In this document: piece after piece, positions 18,236-26,491 of the stretch
Layout of the letters: each line of letters opens with the position of its first letter
Numbering within the stretch: the first letter of the stretch is position 1
Assembly: GCF_008932295.1 (NCBI RefSeq)
Contig: NZ_WBWA01000009.1
Location: 62,001 to 126,000, forward strand
Source of the DNA: Brucella tritici
GTDB lineage: Bacteria; Pseudomonadota; Alphaproteobacteria; Rhizobiales; Rhizobiaceae
Reading direction: 5' to 3'
Length of the DNA stretch: 64,000 bases
The notes under the pieces: model-generated
What the model was told of the DNA's origin: nothing
Database searches by the model: none
What the model saw: only the letters and a program-made list of their open reading frames with translations
Made by a program: the position numbers and the translations under genes

Positions 18236-18898
18236 TTATTCGGCCGGTGAGACATGAACCCGGCGCTTACGCTCCCGACGTGGACGGGCTTTGAAAAAAC
18301 GAACGCCAATGACCGTCACGATGATTGTGACGATCGTGATCCCGATTACGAACCAGAACATGTGATCGCCGTTCATTCTGGCAAAAACGCCAGCGCCACG
18401 GCCAGCTAGCCAGCCCGGAAGGAACATCAGCGGGGCCCATACCAGGGCAGACAGGACATTAGCGGTCTGGAAGCGCGTCTGATCCATCGACATCATGCCG
18501 GCAACCATCGGCACGGTGCAGCGCACAGGACCGAAGAAGCGGCCCAGGAACACCGCCGAAAAGCCATAGCGACGGAATAGAAGGCGAGCACGCGCGACAC
18601 CGCTGCGGTGCTTGTTGAGCGGCCATTTGTGGATGATGTTGCGGCCAAGCCACCAGCCCAGGAAATAGGAGATAATATCGCCGATAACAGCACCAATGAT
18701 CGCGCCGATGATGACGGGAATGGGTTCAATGATTCCGGCACCCACCAGGCCGCCGATGGCGATCATGATCGGAGTGGCTGGAATGAACATTCCTATAATG
18801 GCGAGAGACTCGCCAAAGGCGATGATGCCCACGATAGGCCCAGCCCATACCCGATGATCGGAAATAAACTGTCCGAGATCGCCTATTATGCTTTCCAT
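18236..18898 (-). CDS. DedA-family inner-membrane protein
   Basis: The 220-residue protein has about five helices and the DedA signatures FGESLAIIGMFIPATPIMI near residues 28-46, a GxxxG-rich region and GFSAVFLGRFFGPVRCTVPMVAGMMSM with the conserved arginines. DedA proteins maintain membrane homeostasis; some flip undecaprenyl phosphate or phospholipids. The C-terminal tail is strongly basic (ARPRRERKRRVH). The frame is open 49 codons further upstream, but that part is not family-like. The ATG at 18898 has GAGG six bases upstream and gives the normal length. Confidence 0.88.
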   Translation of the reverse strand: MESIIGDLGQFISDHRVWAGPIVGIIAFGESLAIIGMFIPATPIMIAIGGLVGAGIIEPIPVIIGAIIGAVIGDIISYFLGWWLGRNIIHKWPLNKHRSGVARARLLFRRYGFSAVFLGRFFGPVRCTVPMVAGMMSMDQTRFQTANVLSALVWAPLMFLPGWLAGRGAGVFARMNGDHMFWFVIGITIVTIIVTVIGVRFFKARPRRERKRRVHVSPAE

Positions 18899-19475
18899 TC
18901 CGTCCTCAAATGTCGCGAACCGGATTTTGAAACGATGTGAGCCGTTTCTGTTTTCTTCGGCAAGGGCAACCCGGTGCATGAAGCGCCTTGCTCTGACAAA
19001 TTTCAGGGGCGGTGCCGGTGTCCGTGACTTCAGAACCACTACCAACCGATCAAGTCTTTTATATGCCGTAGCTTCTCAGACAAGCATCAATAATTGATGA
19101 CATGACTGCGACATTTGCGGCGTGGTTCTACTCCCTGAACGAAACCTCCCCACCGAACGTATTAGTCCAGCTTCGCGAATATGGAGCCGCAAGGTTCGGC
19201 TTACAACGCCGGAGACATGAAAAAATGAATCAAATCAAGAATCTCTTATTTCTGATTCTCAAAAGAGCGCTCCGGAAATACAACCAGAATACACATTCCT
19301 GTAAAAAGACACCGGTAACGCGCAGAAATTGATTTTCGAAAGCCCCACATTTCCGGGCTTTTTGGACAAGCTGTTATTTTTTTCAGAAATTTTGCAGTTG
19401 AAGGCTGGACAGGTGGAAAAGAGGCCGTTATAGAACCGCTCACTTCACCGGGGCCGCTGCCTCGGCAAAGCGAGT
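18899..19475. other. Long intergenic stretch before tRNA-Lys
   Basis: No convincing gene in 577 bp. The best small frame is 35 codons on + (19225-19332), with only GGAGA at a loose distance, and I do not call it. The stretch should hold the promoters of the DedA gene (-) and of the tRNA (+). Confidence 0.5.
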
Positions 19476-19551
<76 letters not shown>

Positions 19552-19586
19552 TTTTCTCTTCTGAAAACAAACGCTTCCGCTGATAA

Positions 19587-19604
19587 CTGATCCTCAAGGA
19601 TCAG
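19587..19604 (+). terminator. Hairpin after tRNA-Lys
   Basis: CTGATCCT and AGGATCAG pair perfectly around CA, 36 bases after the tRNA, followed by ACAAAATCTT. It is probably the end of the tRNA transcript, though the T run is weak. Confidence 0.5.
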
Positions 19605-19818
19605 ACAAAATCTTCCCGTTCGGACAGACATGTGTCTCCGTATAAGCAGATGATTGCCTGCTGTAGAGAATGCTTCGGCTCCGGTTTTCTCATACACACC
19701 CCCAATACATTACCGATAATTAATTGGCATATTCATATGCGGTTCATCTAAAAAGACAGACATTACTCGCACGCCTTTTATCGGCGCCCCTGTAAAAGAG
19801 TAATGGAGTCAAATAGCC

Positions 19819-20352
19819 ATGAAATCGAAGACCGCATTTATCACTGTAATTGCAACATCTTTGCTTGCTGTCCCCGCACTAGCACAAGAAAACAACAGTG
19901 CAAATACTGATAAACCGGCAGCAGAGACGGCCGTTGCACCAAACAAAGATATGAAGGGCAAACATGGCCCCGTCGATCTTGAGAAATTCTCTCGCATGGA
20001 TGATCTCAAGGCCGCCGATACCGATGGCGACGGCGTACTTTCTCGAGCCGAAATCGAAGCATTGGCACTCAAGCGTATCGTGAGCCGTGCAGCCGACCGC
20101 ATGGAACGTCGTCTCGATATCAATGGCGACGGTAAGGTTACGCTTGCAGAAGTGGAAAACCAGCGCAAGAAGGAATTCGCTGCACTGGATCGGAACGAGG
20201 ATGGCAAAATCGATCGCAGCGAGATGCGTGCTGCGAAGATGCATCACCAGGCCAGGGGCTCTCACCACAAGGGTCCACATCACATGGGCAACCACAAGGG
20301 TGGGGAGCACAAAGGCCCGATGAAGGATCAAGCCGAGAATCCGCAGGAATAA
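19819..20352 (+). CDS. Secreted EF-hand protein with His-rich tail
   Basis: The 177-residue protein has a signal peptide (cleavage near ALAQ, residue 23) and three EF-hand loops: DTDGDGVLSRAE (67-78), DINGDGKVTLAE (100-111) and DRNEDGKIDRSE (124-135). All have acidic residues at the first, third and twelfth positions. The last 35 residues are rich in His, Lys and Gly (HHKGPHHMGNHKGGEHKG). It is probably a periplasmic calcium binder that may also bind transition metals through the tail; the role is unknown. A strong terminator follows. Confidence 0.85.
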   Translation: MKSKTAFITVIATSLLAVPALAQENNSANTDKPAAETAVAPNKDMKGKHGPVDLEKFSRMDDLKAADTDGDGVLSRAEIEALALKRIVSRAADRMERRLDINGDGKVTLAEVENQRKKEFAALDRNEDGKIDRSEMRAAKMHHQARGSHHKGPHHMGNHKGGEHKGPMKDQAENPQE

Positions 20353-20363
20353 AGCTGAAATTT

Positions 20364-20391
20364 AAAACCCGGGCTCAATGCCCGGGTTTTT
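20364..20391. terminator. Bidirectional terminator
   Basis: AACCCGGGC and GCCCGGGTT pair around TCAAT, with A and T runs outside. It ends the EF-hand gene on + and can end the mutarotase gene on -. Confidence 0.88.
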
Positions 20392-20416
20392 CATGCGTTG
20401 ATATCAATGTCATCGC

Positions 20417-20839
20417 TCAGGAGCGGATGACGCCCTTCTTGAAAATGATATTGCCATAAAGTCGTTTCTCACCCGTACGAATGATCGCGAAAGCATCGCG
20501 AGCGCGGTGATAAAAGGCAAATCTTTCAAGCGGATCGACAGAAATCTTCCGTCCCTCGGCCGCTTCTATGACCGCTTCAAACTCCTTGAAAATCGTTGGC
20601 GTTTCATTGGGCGCCTGCATGACAGCGGCTGGCTTGTCAACAAAATCGTCCAAAGGCAGCAGCGACAGAACGGCTTCCGCCATATCCGTCGCAGTGATTC
20701 CTGGAAAATCCAGTACGTGGACACCAGAAGACTGTGCCGGATAATTGGCATCGACGATCACGAGATCGTCTCCGTGCCCCATATCGGCGAGAACCTCGAG
20801 CAACGAGCCGGTCAGCAATGGATTGATATTCTTCAACAT
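20417..20839 (-). CDS. fucU: RbsD/FucU-family sugar mutarotase
   Basis: The 140-residue protein has the FucU landmarks: LADMGHGDDLVIVDANYPAQ with the catalytic His22, and the C-terminal block RTGEKRLYGNIIFKKGVI. Such enzymes interconvert the alpha and beta anomers of fucose, ribose or related sugars in the cytosol. It lies 91 bp downstream of the last permease gene of the peptide-type ABC operon on the same strand and may be its last gene. No fucose catabolic genes are nearby, so the sugar is uncertain. Confidence 0.85.
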   Translation of the reverse strand: MLKNINPLLTGSLLEVLADMGHGDDLVIVDANYPAQSSGVHVLDFPGITATDMAEAVLSLLPLDDFVDKPAAVMQAPNETPTIFKEFEAVIEAAEGRKISVDPLERFAFYHRARDAFAIIRTGEKRLYGNIIFKKGVIRS

Positions 20840-20930
20840 AAGACGTCAGTTCCCATAAAAATTCTGTCGCCTCACACTAAACAACTCGCTTTCAGAATCG
20901 CAAGGTCCAAGTGTTGGAAGGCGATCGGCT

Positions 20931-21797
20931 TCATCTCGTAGTAGGGTCCAGCTTGTCGCGTAGCCAATCACCCACAAAGCTGATCGATAGTGTCGTGAAC
21001 ATGATCACAAATGACGGCGCGAGCATGATCCACGGTGCACGAGTGAGATATTCGCGACCATAACCAACCATATTGCCAAGACTGGTCATGGGCGGCTGCA
21101 CGCCCAATCCCAGAAACGAAAGGCTGCTTTCGAGAAGAATAATCTCCGGGAATGTCAGCGTCATCGAGACAATCAGCGTCGAAGCAATGTTCGGGAGGAT
21201 ATGCTTGAGATACACGCGCGATGGCGTAGCGCCGAGTTGGGTAACCGCTGCTGCATAGCCTTGTGCATTGGCCGAAACGGCCAGTCCACGTGCGATACGG
21301 GCATAACGTTCCCAGCCATAGAAACCCATCAGGCAGGTCAGCAGCAGAAGTGAGCTGCCAAAGAATGCCAGCACGGCAAGCGACAGAATCAGGAATGGTA
21401 GCGCCGCCTGAAAATCAGCCAACATGACCACAACCTGCTCTACCGCACCTCGAAAATAAGCTGCAAGAAAGCCAAGCGCCGTCCCGAACACCGCTGAAAT
21501 GATCGTAGCGCCAAATGCGATGAGCAGCGAAATGCGAATGGATTCGATAAGGCGTGAAAGCACGTCACGTCCCAGTTCATCGGTGCCCAGCCAGTGCTGT
21601 GCGTTCCCCGGCAGTGCGAGGCGGTTTTTCAGGTCAAAGGCTGTGATGTTGTATGGTTTTATCCAGTCCGCAGTCAGAGCAATCAGGATCATTGCGGCGA
21701 TCCAGATAAAGCCGATGATGACCGTCAGCGGAATGCCTTTACGGTTCTTTTTCGGCTGCACGGTAACGGCGGCAGTATTGGCGGTCATATCCGTCAT
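20931..21797 (-). CDS. Peptide-type ABC transporter permease (DppC-like)
   Basis: The 288-residue inner-membrane permease has about six helices. LIESIRISLLIAFGATIISAVFG begins the transport domain, and the EAA-type loop GYAAAVTQLGATPSRVYLKHILPN is typical of DppC/OppC. It pairs with the DppB-like permease 10 bp upstream. The frame is open further upstream into the neighbouring gene; the ATG at 21797 has TGAGG upstream and clears the preceding stop codon. Substrate unknown; operon context suggests one related to the phosphonate monoester hydrolase. Confidence 0.88.
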   Translation of the reverse strand: MTDMTANTAAVTVQPKKNRKGIPLTVIIGFIWIAAMILIALTADWIKPYNITAFDLKNRLALPGNAQHWLGTDELGRDVLSRLIESIRISLLIAFGATIISAVFGTALGFLAAYFRGAVEQVVVMLADFQAALPFLILSLAVLAFFGSSLLLLTCLMGFYGWERYARIARGLAVSANAQGYAAAVTQLGATPSRVYLKHILPNIASTLIVSMTLTFPEIILLESSLSFLGLGVQPPMTSLGNMVGYGREYLTRAPWIMLAPSFVIMFTTLSISFVGDWLRDKLDPTTR

Positions 21798-21807
21798 CGG
21801 TTCAACC

Positions 21808-22737
21808 TCACGCCTTGCCCTGCGCCTGACGCAGACGCGGATCGAGATAACCATAGAGAAGATCGACAATGAAATTGGAAATTACCATCGTCGCCGCCAC
21901 GAGAAGCAAGATGCATTGCACGATAGCAAGATCGCGATTGGCAACAGAAACCACGAGCAACCTGCCCACGCCCGGCCATGAGAAGAGCGATTCAACAACC
22001 ACTGCTCCTGCAATCAGCGATCCGACCATAAACCCGACGATAGTGACAATCGGAATAGCCGCATTAGGCAGTGCGTGCCGCCATACCACATTGCGCCAGG
22101 ACACACCTTTGGCGCTCGCCGTACGAATATAGGGTTGCCCCAGAATCTCGATCATCGCGCTGCGGGAGAACCGCGCCAGAATGGCCGCACCGCCGAGCCC
22201 CATCGTGACGATGGGGAGAATGGCGTGCATCCAGCTATCCTGTCCGCCCGAGGGCAGCCAGCCAAGCGATACAGAGAACACCAGCACGAGCAGCAGACCA
22301 AGAACAAAACTCGGTAAAGTGAAGCCGATGACGGCAGTAGCCATGACAGCCCGGTCAATGAAGCTGTTGCGATGCAGCGCAGCATAAATTCCGGCCGGAA
22401 TGCCAAGCCCAAGCTTGATCAGCAATGCCGGTATCGTAAGCTGAAGCGTCGCGGGAATGCGCTCGGTCACCAGTGTGATTGCAGATTGGCCGTCGCGCAT
22501 CGATATTCCCAGATCGCCGCGCGCGATGGCTCCGAAATAACGCAAATATTGCTGCCAGAGCGGGTCATCAAGCCCCCAGTTTTTCCGGAAGGCAGCTATG
22601 GCTTCAGGTGGAGCATCCGGCCCCATGATGATCTGGGCCGGATCACCGGACATGCGCAGGACGACGAAAGCAAATGTTACCACGAGAAGGATGGTGACAA
22701 ACGCGCGAACCCCGCGAACCATCAGAAATCTAAGCAT
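21808..22737 (-). CDS. Peptide-type ABC transporter permease (DppB-like)
   Basis: The 309-residue permease has six helices. The N-terminus (LRFLMVRGVRAFVTILLVVT) and GDPAQIIMGPDAPPEAIAAF, WGLDDPLWQQYLRYF and the EAA loop YIRTASAKGVSWRNVVWRHALPN are diagnostic of DppB/OppB. An open frame extends about 100 codons upstream but lies inside the ATPase gene in another frame. The ATG at 22737 overlaps that gene's end by 8 bp and gives the family length. Confidence 0.9.
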   Translation of the reverse strand: MLRFLMVRGVRAFVTILLVVTFAFVVLRMSGDPAQIIMGPDAPPEAIAAFRKNWGLDDPLWQQYLRYFGAIARGDLGISMRDGQSAITLVTERIPATLQLTIPALLIKLGLGIPAGIYAALHRNSFIDRAVMATAVIGFTLPSFVLGLLLVLVFSVSLGWLPSGGQDSWMHAILPIVTMGLGGAAILARFSRSAMIEILGQPYIRTASAKGVSWRNVVWRHALPNAAIPIVTIVGFMVGSLIAGAVVVESLFSWPGVGRLLVVSVANRDLAIVQCILLLVAATMVISNFIVDLLYGYLDPRLRQAQGKA

Positions 22738-23719
22738 GAGAATTGTCCGTCTGCAGGGTTCCTGCAAAATGGCAGGCCACTTTGCGTCCCGCTGGCATAT
22801 CGAGGAGTTCAGGTGTCTCGCTACTGCAGCGCGCAGCCGCAAAACGACAACGTGAATGAAAGGCGCAACCATCAGGTCGCGCGGCAGGGTTCGGTGGCTC
22901 TCCCTGCAGGATGATGCGGTCGCTGAGGGGAACACCGGCCACCGGCACACTGGACACCAGCGCCTGCGTATAGGGGTGGAGCGGTCGGGCAAAAATTTCG
23001 TCTGAGGATGCTTCTTCGACGATACGGCCCAGATACATAACCGCAACGCGATCCGAAATATTACGCACCACCTTCAGATCATGGCTGATGAAAACCATGG
23101 CTATGCCTTCACGTTCCTGCAAATCGCGCAAAAGGTTCACAACCTGCGCCTGGATGGAAACATCCAGCGCCGATACAGGCTCATCGCAAACGATGAGTTG
23201 CGGCTTGCATGCGATGGCGCGTGCAATGACGACACGCTGGCGCTGCCCGCCCGAAAGCTCATGCGGATAGCGAGAAGCCTGATCGGGACGGAGACCGACC
23301 GCTCGCATCAGCTCCGCAACACGCGCTTTCTGCTCAGCAGGTGTTCCAATGCCATGGATTTCCAGCGGCTCGGCAATCTGACGGCCAATCGGCAGGCGTC
23401 GATCCAGAGCTGCCAGAGGGTCCTGATAGACGAGCTGCATACGCGCCCGTAAAGCGCGCCAGCCTGCAGTCTTCTGGCGAGGCAGGGCCGAACCTTCGAA
23501 CGTGACTTCTCCCTCACTGGGATCTTCGAGACCGAGAAGCAGCCGCCCGGTCGTGGATTTACCCGAACCGGACTCGCCAACGATGCCCAGCGTTGTTGCC
23601 GGAGCGACCGATATGGAAAGCCCGTCGACGGCGCGCACTGCGACCGGTTTTGCAAAAGGGCCTTTGCGCGACGTGTATGTTTTGACAAGATCGCGAGCTT
23701 CGATGAGAGCGGCTGTCAT
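22730..23719 (-). CDS. Peptide-type ABC transporter ATPase (DppF-like)
   Basis: The 329-residue ATPase has Walker A GESGSGKSTTGR near residue 50, signature LSGGQRQRVVIARAIA, Walker B LIVCDEPVSALD and the H-loop ISHDLKV. The oligopeptide-transporter C-terminal extension contains the CxFHSRCRFA-type cysteine motif, which often holds an iron-sulfur cluster in relatives. Its start overlaps the stop of the DppD-like gene as ATGA and its end overlaps the next permease gene by 8 bp. Confidence 0.92.
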   Translation of the reverse strand: MTAALIEARDLVKTYTSRKGPFAKPVAVRAVDGLSISVAPATTLGIVGESGSGKSTTGRLLLGLEDPSEGEVTFEGSALPRQKTAGWRALRARMQLVYQDPLAALDRRLPIGRQIAEPLEIHGIGTPAEQKARVAELMRAVGLRPDQASRYPHELSGGQRQRVVIARAIACKPQLIVCDEPVSALDVSIQAQVVNLLRDLQEREGIAMVFISHDLKVVRNISDRVAVMYLGRIVEEASSDEIFARPLHPYTQALVSSVPVAGVPLSDRIILQGEPPNPAARPDGCAFHSRCRFAAARCSSETPELLDMPAGRKVACHFAGTLQTDNSHA

Positions 23720-24750
23720 TGTGCTATTGCCCTTGTGCTCGCCGGGGTTGAAATATGGCCGCCGATGGACGGCAGCAAATGCGACGCGGCCGGATGGGGA
23801 TGAAAACAGGCGACCATACGCCCCTCACCGGCATCGTCCTGCGGGACACCGAGTCTTGGCAGGCTTCGAGCGCAGAGGTCACTTGCGCTCAAGCAGCGTG
23901 GCGAGAATGAGCAACCTTGCGGAAGCTTGCCGGGCTCAGGAACTGTGCCCTCGATGGGTATGAGCCGGCTGCGCCCGCCCTCAAGGCTGGGAATGGAATC
24001 AAACAGACCGTGCGTGTAAGGATGACGCGGAGCAGTAAAAAGCGCTTCGGTCCGGGCCTGTTCGACGATACGCCCGGCATACATGACGGAGACCCGTTCG
24101 CAAATTTGCGATACAGCTCCAAGATCATGACTGATAAAGACCACAGCCATGCCGGTTTCCGCACGCAATGCAGCCAATAGATCAAGAATTTGAGCCTGAA
24201 TCGTAGCATCAAGTGCTGTCGTAGGCTCATCTGCAATCAGGATATCGGGATTACCTGCCAGCGCCATGGCAATCATCAAGCGCTGGTTTTGACCACCGGA
24301 AAATTCGTGCGGATAATTATCGATGCGTCGGCCTGCATCCGGTATCCCCACCAGTTCCATCAATCGCAAAGCTTCCGCCCGGGCGGCTGATCCTTTCAGG
24401 TTACGATGAAGCCGCACGGCTTCCTCAATCTGTCGCCCAACCCGGATAACCGGATTCAACGAACTCGACGGGTCCTGAAAGATCATCGCAATACGACCAC
24501 CCCGAACACCTTCGAGCGTGCTGCGCGATGCGGTCAGCAATTCTGTTCCTTCTAGGAGAACACTACCGGAGATCGACGCCTTCTTCGGCAGGAGGCCGAG
24601 CGCCGCCAGCCAGGTCACAGACTTGCCGCAGCCAGACTCTCCGACTAATCCGACGGCTTCGCCCCGCTCAATCGAGAGGTCGATACCATGCAGAACCGGC
24701 ACGCCATCAAAGGCTACTTTGAGATTGGAAATTTCGACCAGCGGCATCAT
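23716..24750 (-). CDS. Peptide-type ABC transporter ATPase (DppD-like)
   Basis: The 344-residue ATPase has Walker A GESGCGKSVTWLA, signature FSGGQNQRLMIAMALA, Walker B ILIADEPTTALD and H-loop ISHDLGA. The C-terminal Opp extension has the GCSFSPRC...C motif. It works with the DppF-like ATPase as a heterodimer. The frame is open to 24768, but AAGGA lies just before the ATG at 24750, so I chose that. A hairpin separates it from the binding protein gene. Confidence 0.92.
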   Translation of the reverse strand: MMPLVEISNLKVAFDGVPVLHGIDLSIERGEAVGLVGESGCGKSVTWLAALGLLPKKASISGSVLLEGTELLTASRSTLEGVRGGRIAMIFQDPSSSLNPVIRVGRQIEEAVRLHRNLKGSAARAEALRLMELVGIPDAGRRIDNYPHEFSGGQNQRLMIAMALAGNPDILIADEPTTALDATIQAQILDLLAALRAETGMAVVFISHDLGAVSQICERVSVMYAGRIVEQARTEALFTAPRHPYTHGLFDSIPSLEGGRSRLIPIEGTVPEPGKLPQGCSFSPRCLSASDLCARSLPRLGVPQDDAGEGRMVACFHPHPAASHLLPSIGGHISTPASTRAIAQ

Positions 24751-24802
24751 GCAATCCTTCTGGTTCATTCACAGTCGCGGGGCTTGAAACCCCAAAGGAA
24801 AA

Positions 24803-24827
24803 GCGAGCCCGGCCGAACCGGGCCCGC
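24803..24827 (-). terminator. Intercistronic hairpin after the binding protein gene
   Basis: GCG-A-GCCCGG pairs with CCGGGC-C-CGC (one internal mismatch) around CCGAA. There is no T run. It stands between the binding protein gene and the first ATPase gene, where it can raise expression of the binding protein relative to the membrane parts. Confidence 0.7.
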
Positions 24828-24840
24828 CTCTACAAATGGA

Positions 24841-26475
24841 TCATGCCCAGTTGTTTTTGCGGAAATCCATTGCGAAAGCAGGCGCCGCCTTCCACTTCAA
24901 TGACTTCGGCTTGGCAGTAAACGTCGCGTTCTGGTGAAGGACTGTGTAAGCAGGGTCTTCCCGTTCACAGATTTCCAGCATCCGCTTGAACGCTTCCTTG
25001 CGTTTGGCATGGTCGGTGCTGGTTTCCAGAATGACGGAAAGCTTGTTTGCTTCCTCATTCGTCCACTCGCCGACCTGTTGCTGCTGGCCATTCGGACCAT
25101 GCTGACTGACGATGGAAGAAACCGGATCGTTGAATGGCGCGGAATTGGACCAGTCGCGCACGGCACGTCCTGGGCTCTTCTCCAGAACCTGTTGCCAGTT
25201 TTCCTGCATCTGGATTTCAACGTTCAGGCCCACCTGATTCCACATCTCCACAAGGATCTGCGCAGTTGGGGTCTGGTTGGTATAGTAATTGTTGAGCAGG
25301 CGGTAAGGGATTGCATCACCCTTGTAACCGGCTTCTTTCAAAAGCTGTTTTGCGAGATCCGGGTTATACTCCGGAACATTCCAGCCCTGAACGAACATAT
25401 CGCCATAATAATCCCACTGGAGACCAGCCGGAACGACCGTACGACCGGCCCACAGCGAATCTACGATCGCCTGACGATCGATCGCATGGGTGAATGCGCG
25501 ACGCACCAACGGATTTTCCAGTTGCGGATGGAACTTGTCGAACACGGTTAGACGGTGGTTGAGAATCGTGCCGCCCTGAACCTCGAAAGCGTCGTTCTTT
25601 TCGATGCCCTCAATCTGATCCGGCGGAATATCACAGGCGAACTGATATTCACCCGAGAGCAGACCATTGATGCGGGAGGCCACTTCCGGTACTTCGATGA
25701 AGCGGATCTGCTTCAGCGGCGGGCGTCCACCCCAATATTCGTCATGAGCTTCGAGCACCAGCATATTGTCAGGCTTGAACTCGACAACCTTGTAAGGCCC
25801 GGTAGTAACCGGCTTGCGCGCCCAATCGAGATAGCTCGGCGACTCTTCCCAACCACGACGGCTCATGATCTGGCTGCCGTAACGGGAGATGCGGCCTTCC
25901 ATCGTGACGTCCGGCGTACCGTTCTTGAAGCGTACGGTATATTTGTCGACTACTTCGACACCGAGAAGGGCTGGCCACGAGCGGCGTGCCGTTGCTGGCA
26001 CTTCAAGCGGCAGTTCCTTGCTTTCACGGCCGAGCGGGTTTTTCTCCGAGACATATATTGTCTTGCCTTCGGCGGGCTGCGTGTCGCCAAACATACGTTC
26101 CTTGCCAAAGGTGAAGGCAACGTCCTCGGCGGTCATCTCGTCGCCATTGTGGAACTTCACGCCTTGCCGGAGTTTCAGTTCAACGGTTTTGTCGTCAATG
26201 CGGGTCCATTCGGTCGCAAGACCTGGCACTGCGGAAAGACCGCCCAGCCAGTCACGGTCGATCAACGCTTCCCAGATACTGGAGAAGAAAACGCGTTCGC
26301 CGACATTCGACTGCTCGCGAAGAACGTCGAGCGTATTGCTGTTTGCCACCTTCTGGACAGCAATGGTGATCGATGGGCGATTGTCAGCCTGTGCGATTGC
26401 AAAGCGCGGCAGGACGAGCGAACCGGCGGCACCGGCTGAAAGGCCAAGCATTCCGCGTCGGGTCAGATTGATCAT
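24841..26475 (-). CDS. ABC transporter substrate-binding protein, family 5, Tat-exported
   Basis: The 544-residue protein belongs to the DppA/OppA-type family 5. The N-terminus has NLTRRGMLGLSAGAAG, a twin-arginine export signal with cleavage near AIAQ (residue 29), so it is probably folded before export. Family landmarks include LRQGVKFHNGDEMTAEDVAFTF and NPLVRRAFTHAIDRQAIVD. The ligand could be a peptide or another compound; the gene lies 16 bp downstream of a phosphonate monoester hydrolase, which points to a phosphorus-containing or related small molecule, by inference only. Confidence 0.9.
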   Translation of the reverse strand: MINLTRRGMLGLSAGAAGSLVLPRFAIAQADNRPSITIAVQKVANSNTLDVLREQSNVGERVFFSSIWEALIDRDWLGGLSAVPGLATEWTRIDDKTVELKLRQGVKFHNGDEMTAEDVAFTFGKERMFGDTQPAEGKTIYVSEKNPLGRESKELPLEVPATARRSWPALLGVEVVDKYTVRFKNGTPDVTMEGRISRYGSQIMSRRGWEESPSYLDWARKPVTTGPYKVVEFKPDNMLVLEAHDEYWGGRPPLKQIRFIEVPEVASRINGLLSGEYQFACDIPPDQIEGIEKNDAFEVQGGTILNHRLTVFDKFHPQLENPLVRRAFTHAIDRQAIVDSLWAGRTVVPAGLQWDYYGDMFVQGWNVPEYNPDLAKQLLKEAGYKGDAIPYRLLNNYYTNQTPTAQILVEMWNQVGLNVEIQMQENWQQVLEKSPGRAVRDWSNSAPFNDPVSSIVSQHGPNGQQQQVGEWTNEEANKLSVILETSTDHAKRKEAFKRMLEICEREDPAYTVLHQNATFTAKPKSLKWKAAPAFAMDFRKNNWA

Positions 26476-26491
26476 TTGGTTGCTCCTGAGA

